DNA from: Thuidium tamariscinum
Lineage: Eukaryota; Streptophyta; Bryopsida; Hypnales; Thuidiaceae
NCBI GenBank assembly: GCA_947034885.2
Contig: OZ019759.1
Location: 870,501-934,500, forward strand
Direction of reading: 5' to 3'
DNA length: 64,000 nucleotides
Shown: positions 8,914-22,588 of the stretch, piece after piece
Layout of the letters: each line of letters opens with the position of its first letter
How positions within the stretch are numbered: position 1 is the stretch's first letter
Position numbers and translations under genes: made by a program
The notes under the pieces: model-generated
Told to the model about the DNA's origin: nothing
The model's database searches: none
Seen by the model: only the letters and a program-made list of their open reading frames with translations

Positions 8914-10302
8914 GGTCTTACTTTAGAAGAGATGACAGACATGCCTTTTTGTAATCTATCGGAAACGATCCATAACAAGTGGCTACAAATGTCGGGGAAA
9001 AAAGGAAACAATTTATTCGATGCCACATGTGATGACAATATTCGGGCTTGGATGCAAATGACAAACTACCAAGCATACCTTAGAGGACATGCATGTGGGT
9101 CAGGACCATCAAAGGGAGAATTGAGGTTGAGGGCGGCTAGGTGCAGTGGGTGTCCAAAAAAAATTGTTGAGGTATTGAATACATTGCCAAAAGCACATGG
9201 TGTGGAAACTCGAGTACCTCATCTAGAAGGAGAAGAATTTTTTGGGAGCACAAAGAGGAGGCTTGATGTACCTATCGGTGATGCTGGAGATTCTCATAGA
9301 CCAGACAAAGTCAACTTTTCACAACCCCGGGTCAGAACTAGGTCTACAAAGGTTGCAGAAAATTCAATGGAAGGCATTGGGAATCGCAATGAAGTCAATA
9401 CCTTCAATTATGTGACAGTAGCATTTGAAACCGATTGTGACACATCCAAGTGGCACATTGCAAGGATCAGCCATAAATCAAATGCAAGATGCTGGGCTCA
9501 ACAATGGACATCAAACATCAAGTGTACCTCAAGGATTGCCAAGGGTGGAAAAGGAACCCCTGCTCCTACTTATCGCGGTAGGAAAGAAGAATATGGAACT
9601 AAGCGCCCGGTGGTCGTGGACTTTTGGTTTTGTTGGGATGACATTGAACGATGCGTGAAAGGTACAAAGAGGAAGTGGGTCATTGATAGGCCAGAGTTGC
9701 CTGAAATTTGGCCTATTCTAACGGGGACCAATTTGAATCGTGAAGAAACCTTACTATTACAACATGCCGGCTTTCGGCTTCAAGAATTGCCTACATTGTC
9801 ACCACGTGAACTTTTTGCCATGTCTAAGATTTTTGAGCCTATCTTCTTCACCCAACCATGTCCACCAAATGCAGATGTGCACCCTATAGTGAGGAACAAC
9901 CGAACTATCAAAAGACTTGCAAATCCTCCAACCGTAGAGCAACGCAACAAATGGGAAAGTGCTTCAAATATTAGAGGGGAAATTCTAGGAGTGACCCTCG
10001 TACCTCTTCCTGGACTTGGTGCAATAGTGGTGCTGCAGACTAGAGTGGAGCCCAACAACAACGTATATCGAGTTACTATGGGTACATTCCCTACATGCAC
10101 ATGCCCTGACTTTGTCAATATGATAGTATTTGCTGTGGAAGGCCGAGCATAGTACGTGAATTGTAAACACTTGTATTATTTGTATAGGTACTTCTGCAAG
10201 ATGGATATCCATGATGACAAATTCATTCATGCACCTACTTATAGCTTTAATGAGTTGAAGCTACTCCTAGTTCGAGCAAGAATCATCATTATTTCAAAGT
10301 AG

Positions 10303-12689
10303 ATATGATTAGTTATTTGGAGTGTAGTACATTCATGTTGTATTCTTCTCCATGTGCTGCAAATGAAATAAAAAAGTGATGCAGTCCAATCATGAACACT
10401 GACTTTCTTTGCAATACATATATATGCAAACTTTCTTTTTCTATCCAGTTTTTAAAGTTTCCCATTTTCATTTTATTAACTCCAAAAAAGTCCTAACCCC
10501 TAGATTAAGGCACACTTACTTTTGTAGTTGAATTTTGAAGTGTTTGGCCTGTTTTTTATCTCCCTTCCGGATTCTAAATCCTAAAACTCAAATGTATAGA
10601 TGACATTATCAATGGTCCAAAAATATGAGATTTCATGAAAATCCACGGTTATAGGAGACACGGTCATAGGTAGCAAAATTTACTATAAATAGTAATTTTT
10701 TGCTGATTTTTGGAAAAAAAATTGATTGAAAAAAAATTCTAGTCCAAATTTCTAAAAAAAAGGCTACTTCATGCTCACCACTCACAAGTTTCCCGCTCGC
10801 AGCTCACAGGCTCACCGCTCCACGCTCGAACGTTAGCGTCGTTGGCACATAGAGGAATAGTTTGGTGGACCATTTTCGGAACATGTCAGTGAATGTTATC
10901 CATGTAAAGTAGACGTGCATTTTTAGAAAAGGAGGTTTGCATAAGTATTTTTCAGTGGTAGAGTGGATAGTTTTGCATGTAAGTGGCATTTGGAATTGTA
11001 TAGAGAACTCTTTGTTCATAGACATGTTATGAACCCTAGTGGGAAATCTGTATTTCAGGTTGAATAGTTTGTAAGGACAATTGATATGAATTTTATATGA
11101 TTTTATTAAAAGGATATTAAAATTTTTTTTGGCATTGTGTTTTCCTGTGGACATTGATTTTGAAAAAGACCCATATAGTTCAAAGTCTTTCTGCGTAGTG
11201 GGATCTTCCTTGTGGTGCTGCATGGGACACCACGGTTATGGCATGTTGTGTGCATGGTCATATTGCTAGCTGAATTTTGTGACTCATGGAGTTAGGGAAG
11301 ACGTATCTATTGATTACATTGTGTACTGTGGTATTGAGGAATTCATCACTTTAAATTGGTTTGTTTTGTTTAATTTTTTGATTAAATTAGTGATTCCATA
11401 CACTTTTATTTTCAAATGTAAGCGAACACCATCTACCGTATTTTGGCATACATGAGCACTACAATGTTGTAGCACTTATTGTTATAATATAAGGGAGAAG
11501 AATTAGAGTAAAGCAATGGTAACGAGGCTATGTGTTTGGTCCTAGCACAGGGAATCTTTGAATGGAAGAAGTGTTTTGGGCAGTGGAGATGGAGAGATCC
11601 ATTTTGGCATATTCTACAGTTTCACTCAATAGTACTAATTGTTTTCAAAATACTGCCGTCTGCCGTGTGTCTTATTTTATTTTCGAAGGCCTAAAAACAT
11701 TGTTTTAGATGAAATAGTTTGCTTGTTTCAAATATTGTAATGAATGTGGTTCGAGGAAGAACGCAGCGGAGGTCATTCCTCAATATTCTAAGAAATTGTA
11801 ATTGTAATGTCAATAGTACTGATGGAAAGCATTCAACGGAGGGAAGTGTGCATCGAGGAAGAAGTCCTCTCTGTTACTTTGCTTTGATTACACTGTAGTG
11901 GAAGTAGCAGAGTTTGATTTGTGATGTCACAATAATAATATTTATTTACAACTGTAAGGAGGACAAAAAAACCAAGTGCAATTGATTTGGAATGCTTGTC
12001 ACCCTCTTATTGGTATTGTGGCTAAGGAAGCATTGAATGTAACTGCAAGCATTCCTAATCGATGGGATTGAAAAGCAAGGTAGTGGGCGGCTATAAATTA
12101 TGTTGCAAGGGAAATGGCAAGTACGGAGTGAACGGTGTTTTGCTATAGGAATGTCATGAGTGACCCAGGAATTTGTTTATTTATTTTTTGTAAGTAGGTG
12201 TTGGAGGTTGTCGATTTGCTACTTCATTGGAATAGTGCTGAGAAGATATGTAGACTTTTTTATCCATGATGCATTTCGTAGCAGTTATTGTTTTCATGTA
12301 ATAAGCATTTGTAGTAGTCAATGAAGTGGATTGCTTCATAGTGCCTATTGAATTTGTCGATTATTGCAAATGTCAAATTCATATAAATGCATTGTGCCAT
12401 TTCACCTTACATTTCTTCACATGTACGTGGACAGAGTGCAGTATGTGACAAAGCGAAGCCTCCCTTCAGAAAGACATGTATCTTGGTGAAGTAGTTGGTG
12501 AATGAGGGGTAAGTAGAGGTTCATTCTGGGCATATGAGGACTCCTATAATGTTTGTTTGGACATCAGATGAGTGGTTTTGGTGATGATCAATTATTCTTA
12601 ACATTTCAGTGAAGTTGGACTCAATTTTCATTATTGTGGGAAGCTTTGAAAGGGTTATGAATTGTTATTGATTGAAGAAAGACTACTGA
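10303..12689. other. AT-rich stretch without recognised gene
   Basis: No gene seen. There is a 139-codon minus-strand open frame at 10804-11223 with no recognisable domain. From about 11,200 the + strand is visibly richer in G than in C, like 16,617-19,708. Confidence 0.5.
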
Positions 12690-12696
12690 CAACTAT

Positions 12697-15600
12697 TGTC
12701 GTAGCACAGGAAAGCACAATTCCTTCTCTAAGGCGTTAGAATGTACTAAATTAGCCTTAAAGTGACTTGTGTATCGTTCCCAAAGGATTTGGTCGAAAGT
12801 TGACGAAAGACCGGAACACGTTAGTGGTTACCACAACAAAACCCAAGCAAAAGACCAATCCGGTCCGGGTCTCAAAGGTTCCTAAGATTGCCTTAGGCCT
12901 GATTACCAGATCAATCCTTTGTATTTCAAGACTTGTACATCTGTTTATACCAATATATGTATCGCCTTCATACTTATCCTTACTAGATATGGGGCTAAAG
13001 ACCGGACACTAGGAGTTGGTCCAGTCCCTAGATTAGTAACCAAATGTAAGTTTTACCTCGATAACAAGAGGGATCTGCTTGTTTGGGCGTTTAGGAAAGA
13101 AGCTTACTCCTATCCTTCAAGTTTTAAAGTGTTAGAAGTTCCACTTGCAAGGAAAAAGAAACTATTACTACAACCAGACCGGAATACCTCACAACTGGAC
13201 CGGGACTAATCCTGCCCAGCAGGTCATGCAAGCACTCCTGCCTAATCCTAACAAAGACTACAACGACAGATTACCCAGTTAGTCTAAGTCCTGGTAGAAC
13301 AAGGGCGGTAGCTTATACAAGAGAGCTTAATTTCCTCACTAGTCCTTCTTTCTTCTACAAAGACCGGATCACCATTCAGTTGGCATTTGGCCGGGTACTT
13401 CCCGATCTCAAACCCAGACTCTACAAGTGTCTATCCCTATCGAGTACTCCCTAGACCTGTTCCAGAAAACATTGTGAGATCCTGCACAAATTCCCTATCA
13501 AAACCGAATTCACTTTAAGTCCAGAGACCGGATAAACTGAACATCCGGGCACACACTTATCCACACAAGGCTGCAATCCTAACCATCACCATAAGACTTA
13601 GACAAGGTCCCATGCACATAGTCCACTCCAGAGTGAATCAGAAAGGCTCTGACTTGTATTTGCAACACAAAAACTCGTGAAAGTAAGATAACATAATGCG
13701 CGCCCGGATTCAATTACAAACCGGGTTTAAATACTAAACTACAAGGAAACCTAAAAGCGCAAATGGAATCAACACCAGCCGCCAAGAATGCCACGTAACA
13801 TTCCTCCACAACTTGGGCGGGTTGACTTCCACAAAACTACAAAAATACCAACAAAATAGGATCCCAGATCCTATATATCTGGATCCGGTCTAAGTTCAAA
13901 AATTCCTAACCTAAATAGATCCTGCCTTAGCTGCCTTTCTATCTATCTGGTGTTAATGCTCCCCTATTTTCTCGCTCGTTTGACTGGCGATGCACCCTTC
14001 CGGGTTGGCTGTTTCTTCGGGGACCGGTACATCTTGACGGGTTTGGGTTTCGGCTTGGTCTTACCACGCGCCTTGGCCCTGGTCTGCTTGGTCTCCGCCA
14101 GTGCTTGGTCTGCATCCGAGTACTGGTCCGACTCATCACCGGAGTCGGTCTCCCCCTCCGAGTCCTCATCTTTCTCTTTTGACTCCTCTTCCTCTTCAAC
14201 CCGGGCCTTCCGCTTCACCGTGGGTGTCTCCATGGTCCTCTTCTTGAATCCGGTGATGGGCGGATGGTGCACTGTCTTGCTCTGTGGGGTCTACTCTCCC
14301 ACTCTCTCGGCAATCCGGGCTGGTCCCTTGCTTGGTGACCCGGATCCAGATCCGGTCTTCAATATAGAGCGGACCTGCACCGTTGCCTTTGCTTCCCCTA
14401 CGGTCTTCGGTTGTGTGATGACCGTGGGTGATGACTTGCTTGGAGAATCGTCCAGCAAGTTGATGAACTTGGTCTTCTCCCTTGGCGGTGTCGTTCCTTG
14501 GATAATCTCCCGCAACACGATCGGCTCAAGTTCCGGCTCCTTGGTCTTCTCGGGTTCAGAAAACCTGGGCTCTTCAACCCGGGTCTGTGGGACAGGTTCC
14601 TCCGCCACGGCTTCAAACCTGATCTCCTCTTCCTTTGCCGGTTCGGACATGCCGGCCTCTACCTCGACTACCGCTGGTGGTGGTTGCTCCCTCGGCTGCT
14701 CCTCCTCCATCTTCTGCTCTTCCGGTCTTGAGACCGATACAGAGCTAGCCTGGACCTCCGTGACCACTGCTCGCCACTTCTCCAACACTACCTCCATCTT
14801 CTTGTTGTAGGCCACCAGAGCTGTGAGCATCTAGGGACCTACCATCTTGCCTGCTTCCAACACCTTCTTATCGAACAGCATGGCCTTGTTGACGACCTCG
14901 CCCGGATGTGTGATGAACTCTCGGATTTCTCCGAGAGTGTTCCGGGCCTTCGTAGAGAGGCGTCTCTCTTCGTCCAACTCCTCCTGGGTGTGATGGAGAT
15001 CCCTCCTCAGGGTTGAGACTTGGTTTGTCAGCCGGAGCACTTCCTCTCTATCCCGGCTCTCATGTGCCTCCTGAATTAGTTCTCCCAACACCTCCATGAT
15101 CTTGGAGGGTGGAATGGAGCCTAGGGCTCGGCTTATGCCCTGCAACAACCCCCTCTCCTCTAGGTGGTGTCTTCTAAAGTCATCCAGGTCTCGCAGAATC
15201 CTTAGCAAGGGATCCTGTTCCCAGACCGGATCTAACCTCTGGGCTCCTCTTACTACCACGGGGGTTTCTAGAGGCGGATTCTCTCTTCCTACCTTTGGGT
15301 CTTCCTTTCCCTCCTGTGTGCCCTCTTGCTGCTCCTCCTGACTCTCCTCCTCGGAGTCCTCCTCATCCTGGTCGTTCTCAGCTTCCGGGTTCGCAATTTC
15401 GTATTCTATCATTGCTGCCCCTACCTCGTAAGCTTCCCTCTCTTTCTCCCTCAAGAGGTCTAACGAATGATACAAATGAAACAGGAATGGTGAAATGGGA
15501 GAGGGTTTAGACTTCCCAATTCCCTTCACCATTCGGTCCATCCGGTCCCTCATGACTAACCCCCAATCTATCTTTCGGTCTCCCAACAGCGCACCAAAAA

Positions 15601-16609
15601 TGGTGTTGGCTACGGTGACCGTAATCCTACTAGGCCTATCCGGGTTCAAGATAGCCATCATGAACCGCAGCAGCCTCTTGTGTCTAGCGGACACACACTC
15701 AGCTACCGTGAAGCCATCCTTCGGGTTGGTGGGCTTGCGGAACTTACTCTGGTGGAATTTATCCGTCCGGGTGCCCGTCGCATCTCCGCCTTGCTCGAAG
15801 GCGTACACCTTGCGCCACATAGCCGCACTCCACTCCCTTGGCAGCGCCCGGACCGTCCCCTTCCACTCGTTGGTCTAACTGTCCAACAGCTCCTCCACCA
15901 TCGCCTCATCCTTCAGGTTCTAGGGATGAGCCATAAATCCCTCGCAGCCCATCTGCCTGAGGTCTTCCTCTAGCTCCCGCTTATCTTGTGCATCAGTTGG
16001 TACAACCGGATTGACATTCCGGAAGGCTAGAATTAGCCCTTCCTGCACTTCCCCTGCCATCGCTCACTTGACTCCTACACAATCTAGGCGCGGTCCAACT
16101 TGACTGAACCTCCCGCGCTCAAGAACCTCTCAACTAGCTTAGTGCTAATCGCTCAACTATGCGCCAGACCGGATTGACAGCTTCTCTATCCCTTCTCCCT
16201 GTCTATAGACTGAATACTCTCTCTCATGCCGGAAGACCCTTTCTCGAATTGTGTGCAAGAGAGTGGCAGGACCTGGCCCTGCCCTCCTGGTCTTATACTT
16301 TTCCCCCAGCATTAATTACTGACCGTTAGGTTTAAACTAGTCTGGTCACGTGGGAGAGTTCCCGACGATCTCTAGGCTCGGTAGCCACTTATTGCCTATC
16401 CGGTCTCGGTCGCTAGGTGGGCTGAATCCGGGTTTTCTTACGCTGTTCCTTAGCGTAGTTTTCTGCTTCCGGTCCGCAGTTTTCCGGTTTCCGGTCTTGG
16501 TCCTAATTGTGAGTCAAACTAAGAAAACAACAAAAAAAATGGGGATTGAATAGATCCCTTTTTCCCGTATTTTGCTTAAGAACCTACTTAGGTGAATTCT
16601 AGGTTGCCA
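12697..16609 (-). mobile_element. 3.9-kb TG...CA element, copy 1 (minus), 7-bp target duplication
   Basis: On the minus strand it runs from TGGCAACC (16609) to CTACGACA (12697), and CAACTAT flanks it directly on both sides (12690-12696 and 16610-16616). A second copy at 19709-25874 shares both ends. The two ends of one copy are not direct repeats of each other, so this is not a normal LTR retrotransposon. It may be a solo LTR of a family with very long, gene-bearing LTRs or a non-autonomous element of another class. A 7-bp duplication is unusual for LTR elements (usually 5). Confidence 0.6.
13964..16060 (-). pseudogene. gag-like ORF of the 3.9-kb element, copy 1, with four in-frame UAG
   Basis: The minus-strand frame from ATG 16060-16058 to TAG 13966-13964 holds 699 codons with no frameshift. 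The only internal stops are TAG, at 15920-15922, 15875-15877, 14831-14833 and 14291-14293. Copy 2 has TGG at the first and CAG next to the second; it also has TAG at the third. Parts in order: a globular N-terminal region with an FGALLGDRKIDWG-like segment (about residues 130-220), an acidic Glu/Asp/Gln stretch, a coiled coil (HHTQEELDEERRL), Pro/Glu-rich sequence and a Lys/Arg-rich tail. It resembles plant gag or mobile-domain proteins in style, but I recognise no catalytic motif. Confidence 0.6.
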
Positions 16610-16616
16610 CAACTAT

Positions 16617-19600
16617 ACTTGAGCTTTTTGATGTAGGGAGCTGGGAGATTGGTAGGGTGGTTGGAAAAAATGAAGACAATAGAAATTTTCCATGAGCAAA
16701 GTAAGTGCACTGAGTAGAATGATGCAAGCTCTACTTGAGGCAGAAGGAGACATTGACGAGGAGAACCTCGTGCATTGTCACTTATTCTTTTTTTCCTCAG
16801 GTGAAGTGGCTGTCATGTGTAGTGATTGAAGTGTGTCTTCAGTGAAGTGATGATTGTCTTTCCGGGGGTGCAGGAAACAATTATGTATCTCCAATTGTGC
16901 ATTAGAAAGTGGAGTTAAGTATGCATTCATATATGTTGAATAGGAACCTATGTTGTTCTTAGTTTATGCTTATATATGTGAAGAGAGTAGTAGTAGTTGC
17001 TCATGCGCTGTATTGGAGGTAAGTGTGTATAAATTCATGACTCTAATGGAAAGAGTAGTCGGTGTTCTTTTCAATGGACTGAATTTTCTACGTTAGCAAA
17101 GTAGGGATCTTTTAATAAGAGTAATTGGAGATTACTTTGGTTTATCTATGTCATGATTTTTTGATGAAGGAGTTCACGAGTTAGGGATTAGAAAATGTAT
17201 GAGTATAAAAAGAGGTGCCGTAGTTTGTTGTGAAGTTTTGGCACTGAGAGTGAACGAGTTCAACGTGAACCCCCATTATTAGTAAAGTATTGGGAGAATG
17301 AGAAGAAAGTGAAGTTGGTAATAAATGGGGCTTCAAAGAATAGGAAACTTGAAGATGAGGTGTTTCTAGTTGGGTGCATCAACTAACTTGCAAGGAAGTT
17401 GTCGTGTTTTTTGTTGGAAGTAAATGTTTTTAGTTGGAAGTAAATGTTAATGGCGTTAATAATAATGTACAAGTGATAATGACTAGTCAGTGAACAAGAA
17501 TTTAGAAGAGGGTGTTGAATTCTTGCACTGCTGTCTTGTCCACCTGAAAATGAAATTAGAAGATGAATAGACAAATGTGAGATAACAGAGGAAGTAATCA
17601 TTGCGCTTTGTCGTCTGCATGAAGCCTTCAGGAATGACATGATTCTAGAATAATGTCTTGTGTTTTTTATGTGTATTGTTCTTGAATCAGCGTTATGAAT
17701 GAAGGAGGTGTATTAACTTTTTGTGAGGAAGGTGACTATTGCTTTTCTCTAAAGTGTGTTGAACTTGGTTAGTAGTTGATGGAGTAGATTGATTCCTCTG
17801 AACTATAAGATTGTGAAATGTGTACTTAGGTGACCTATTTAGGGAAGATAATCGACAATAGTGCAAGCTGAATGAACGTGTTTAATGACACAGGAGGCAA
17901 TCGCGGAAAGTGTTACGGGTACTAGAAGTAGTGAAATTATAGGTGAAAGAAAATTTTGTTCTACCTTCTGAATTTTTGTTTTTCAGAACAAGTGATAGCT
18001 GTTGGTCTCAGAAGGTGATGGAGAAGTGAAAGTGAAATTGTCAGTTCATGGCTATTTTAGTTATGTGCCATGCTGACCTAGAAATAGCTAAGGGAGCCAA
18101 CTATGTCGTCTTCCATTGTTGTCATTTTGATCTTTGAAACCAAGGAGTTCAGATTGAATGACTAAGAGTTTGCTAGGGTAATGGATTATGATAACGGACA
18201 TTGCCTAATAAAAATGTCTAATGTTTTTTTTTAAGGGAATGCAGAGATGAGGGCCTCGTTTTAAAGTGGCAGTGGACATTACAATTGAAATGATGTGTTC
18301 TGTAGTGGCATTGTGTTGCTAATTTGTTTGACTGAGGAAGAAGATAGAATTAAGCATCACTACTTTGGAAAGGAGAAGATGATGGAAGGACATTGAGAAG
18401 ATGAAGACGGTAAGTGAATCTAGTAGGTCTTACTGACATCTTGTAAACCAGGGATTGAAGTTGTCAGCCTAGAAGTTCAGAAACAAAGTCAATGATTTGA
18501 AGGTACTAGTTTTCTGTTGCCATCACTAAGAAACTATGTGAAGAAATGTAAGGCAGTTCAAGAAAAAAATTCACAGAATGAGGATGGATTAGTAGTAGAC
18601 TAAAGTTGCAGGAGAAGAGTGAGGAAAAAAACACGTAGAGTACTTCAGAAGTTCTATTTTTCATATGGATTGGATGTTCTTGAAGGAAGCCAATGTGGAT
18701 GATGATGTCTGTGTTGCTTGAAGAAGTTCATAATCTTAGAAAACAGGTGTGTGTCAGGAGAGTGAAAAATGTGGCTTTAGTAGGACTATTAGCGGTAAAA
18801 GTTCAGAGGTACAGTAATCCTATGTCACTTAAAAGAATGGAAGGTGTCATACAGCTGAGCGTAGTGTTGTGGTTCAGTCATGAAGTACAGAAGCATTGGT
18901 AAGAAGAGGATATGAGGAAACAATGTCTTGGCTGTGTGCATTGAGTTGTTAGTAGGTTTTTCGTTATTCCATCAAGTGTATAGAATCGTGGAAGCATTTC
19001 AATTTGATTTTTGTCCACGCATAGCATGAAAAGTTTTGTTGTGTTGTTCATTCTAAATTGAAGTTGTGGGTCTTTAGTATAGGAATTAGAAATGTTAGAT
19101 TAATGTTTTCAATAAGGGAGGAGCATTCTCAGTGGTGTTGAATCCATTTAGTTTTATCTTACATTTCGGAAGAGGTTGTTGTAGTTTGTGTATTCTAGGG
19201 TCACGGAGAGGAAGGGGTTTGTTTCTCTCATTCCGAGGTGATGGACACAAAGGAAAGGGACAATAATGAGTTCTGTGTGATATCTGAGGAGGACAAATTG
19301 TACATGTGTGGAAGCTTGAAGAAATGAAGAAGTGGCAGAATTTTCTTTTTCTGTAGACGAAGTGCATCATAGTATAGAATTGATGCACAACGTTCAGCAA
19401 TTGGTAAGTCTAGCATGGTCTTGCTATTTTGATCTTCCTGAGGTGAGTAGCACAGAAGTCAAATCATACAACATTTAGTTGGACCTTTGTATGAGAGCAT
19501 GCTAGACATGTTTATATTGAACTTTGGTTGTTCCTGGCAGGTTACATCTGCAAGACTAATGGAAAGCACTGGCTTCAGAGCTTGGAAACGAGGATTGATA

Positions 19601-19708
19601 TATTGTGTTGTGCTCATAGATTGGCATAGTTGTGTGCTGTGTTAATAGATTGGCATAGTTGTGAACTAATTTGTCAAAAATGAATTATATGTGTACAGTG
19701 GACAGGTG
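16617..19708. other. AT-rich spacer between the two inverted element copies
   Basis: No gene seen. The + strand is G/T-rich and C-poor. A short tandem duplication (about 31 bp, AGATTGGCATAGTTGTG core) lies at 19,616-19,668. Confidence 0.5.
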
Positions 19709-21409
19709 TGGCAACCTAGAAATCACGTGATATGGTTTTTAAACAAAATACGGGAGAAGGGATCCATTCAATCCCCATTTTTTTGTTGTTTTTAGTAGTA
19801 TAGCATAAAATAGGTCTAAGACTAGAAACCAGAAAACAGTCTCCCGAAAGTAGATAAATATGTTAAGGGATAGAGTAGAATTCGGACTCGGACAGCCCTA
19901 GCGCGCGGAGACCGGATAGGTAGTGAGTGGCTACCGAGGCTAGAGATCGTCGGGAACTTTCCCACATGACCAAGAACGTTTAAACCTAATGGTCAACAAT
20001 AAATGCTAAGGGAAATGTATAAGACCCGAGGGCAGGGCCAGGTCCTGCCACTTTACAACTCGCAAATCGAGAAAGTGGATCTTGACAGAGAGAGAAAGCG
20101 TATCCGGGCTACCGAGAGAAGAGAGAGAGACGATCTTGGTATTAGGTCTGGTACAGACTCGAGTAACCAGGATCAAGGTTGTAGAAAGGTAAGCATTGAG
20201 AGGTCGGGTCGATTAAGTTGGACTCCACCTAGTTAGCGTGAGCGAAAGGCAAGCGATGGCAGGCGAAGAGCTGGAGGAGATAAACCTAGCCTTCCGGACT
20301 ATCAATCCAGTTGTGCCTAAGAAAGAGCAAGACAAGTTGGAGATGGAGGAGGACCTCAAGCAGATGGGGTGCGAAGGCTTTCTAGGCCGTCCTTGGAACT
20401 TAAAGAACGAGGAGATGGTAATCGAGCTGTTGGAAGACCAGTCCAACGAGTGGAAGGGAACCCTCCGGTCGCCGCCCGGAGAGTGGACGACTACTATGTG
20501 GCGCAATTGACCACACGAGAGATGGATTGGCCTCTCGGACAAACAAATTTCATGTGGCTAAGTTCCGGGGACCCATAACTCTGAAGGATGGGTTCACGGC
20601 AGCGGAGTGTATGATGCCTAAAAACAGTAGATTACTCTAATTTCTAATAGCCATTCTTAGTCTAGAGAGGCCGAATAAGATTACGATCACCCTAGCAAAC
20701 ACCATCTTTGGTGCATTGTCAAGAGACCGGAAGGTAGATTGGGGGATAGTAATGAGGGACCAAATGATTAAGATGGTGAATGGGATTGAGAAGTCAAAAC
20801 CCTCTTCTATCTCACCATTCTTGTTTCACCTATACCATTCCATGGACCTCTTGAAGGAGCATGAGATGATAGCCTATGATGTGGGCGCGGCCATGATAGA
20901 GTACAACATAGAGAACCCGGATGCAAACGCAGACCAGGAAGAGGAGTTCTCAAACAAAGAAGGCTAGGAGAGGCAACACAAGGGGCTCTCAGAGGGATAG
21001 GAGGAACCGGATGTAGCGGAGGATAACCTACCTCTAGAGGACCCAGTTGTAGCAAGGGAAACCCAAGGGATAGATCCGGTCTAGAACCAGGATCCCTTAG
21101 TCAGGATTATCCAAAACCTGGATGAATACCGGAGGCAGCATGAGGATGAGAGGAGGGTGTTGCAAGGGCTCACTACTAGAACATCGCGAAAAATCAAAAC
21201 AAAACCAACACACTTTTGTTGGTATCAACATAAAAATGATTTTTAGAACCCTAATGCATTTTTTCAAACCACATCAGCAAGTTTTTCTCTTGGTTCAACA
21301 CAAAATGTGTTCTATAGGACCAAAATCAACAATCTTCTGTTCTTTTGGACAATGGCAGTCATAATTTGACAATTCAATAGAATTTTGCGAATTTTTTTAG
21401 GAAATTCAA

Positions 21410-21503
21410 GAATCTTTTTGGAATCTTTTTGGAATCTTTTGGAATCTTTTGGAATCTTTGGAATCTTTGGAATCTTTTGGAATCTTTGGAATCTTTTGGA
21501 ATC
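21410..21503 (+). repeat. GGAATCTTTT minisatellite
   Basis: About nine units of GGAATCTTT(T)(T), period 9-11 bp, lie near the left end of the CACTA-type element. Confidence 0.85.
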
Positions 21504-22588
21504 TAAAGATTCTACTTAGCATATATAATACATTTTGGAATATATTAGAATGTTTTGTATCATAGCAATATTGATGCCAAATAATGAATTAATCTTTAAC
21601 CCTTAAGCACCCAAGTGACCTCTTTTGGATTAATCTCCAACTTTGAGCAACAATTGTGGGTGAAAAAATACTTATTTATTTTTTGCTCAAGTTTTTTTCT
21701 TATCTTTGTTTTTCTTAATGATTACCAAGACTGTTACAATCAAATAAAAATTAAAAGAAAAATACCACAAAGTGTTTAGAATTTGCATAATGTTCAAAAT
21801 CTCACTATTTGGGAAAAGTCTTAAAATTTCCATTAAAATTTCCATTTATTACATCTTACACATTTTCTCACAAATCAATAGAAACTACAATTTTGACCAA
21901 TCAAAAATTTCAAATCCTAAGGAAATATTGTATTTTGGTGAATTTTTGAAATTATATTTTCAAAATTCATTGGAAATTATTTGAAAATAATTTTGTAATT
22001 TGACCATGTGAATACTTTTTACTTTTGTGCTTCATATTATCCTCATTGATGTACACTTCAAAAAAATTCTAAGATTTATATTTTATAATATATATATATA
22101 TATATATAATTGTGATTTGTCCAAACTTCTCATATTTTTAGATATTAAAGCCTTGAAGCATGATTTCAACATTTTCTACTTTAGGGCAGGCCCTTCTTGA
22201 TGCAATTTTTATTGAATATGCATAATTCTTGTGATTTTTTTATCACTATTGTATTTTACTATCAGGTCAATGCCTAAAAAATGTTAGACCAATCTAAGGT
22301 ACAATTAAAAAGTTGTGTGTCAAAACGTCTTAATTTTTAAGTTAGAGTAATTTTGAGTAGCCATGACAAATCATCCAATTGGTTTGAAAATTAATTTTTC
22401 ACACATATTTTGGACAATATTGTTCACAAATTATCCAAAGTCGAAAGGCACACAACTATACAATTTTAACTTACAAGTGTTGGAAACTAATTTTACTCAT
22501 TTGGGAAAACATCTAAAATATCATAAATGAAATTCTATGAAGAAAAGAAAAAAATAATTTTCATTCACAATTTGGTGTTTTTAAAATG

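Larger units (their letters stand above)
7340..10302 (+). pseudogene. MULE transposase-like SWIM zinc-finger protein with one in-frame UAG
   Basis: Exon 1 is open from before 7340 to 8251 and exon 2 runs 8914-10302. They are joined in phase 0 by donor ATG|GTATGT and acceptor TTGTAG|GGT. Exon 1 has the MULE-type transposase core (an acidic VVCDMQSEDTE segment and GFMADSAMANWNAV). Exon 2 ends in a SWIM finger: CTC at about 10096-10104 and CKH at 10162-10170. Between the two halves of the finger stands TAG 10150-10152, where a sense codon (probably Gln, CAG) is expected; the frame is otherwise open to TAG 10300-10302. SWIM fingers are common in Mutator-like transposases and their domesticated relatives. 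The start is uncertain. One lesion in more than 750 codons means a recent loss or a tolerated stop. Confidence 0.7.

Noticed and set aside
12767-13209. Plus-strand open frames inside copy 1
   Set aside because: They lie antisense in the 3' non-coding part of the 3.9-kb element, and the region in copy 2 does not keep the frame.
21596-21612. piggyBac-like left end (TTAACCCTTAAGCACCC)
   Set aside because: No matching right end with TTAA was found downstream, so it may be chance.
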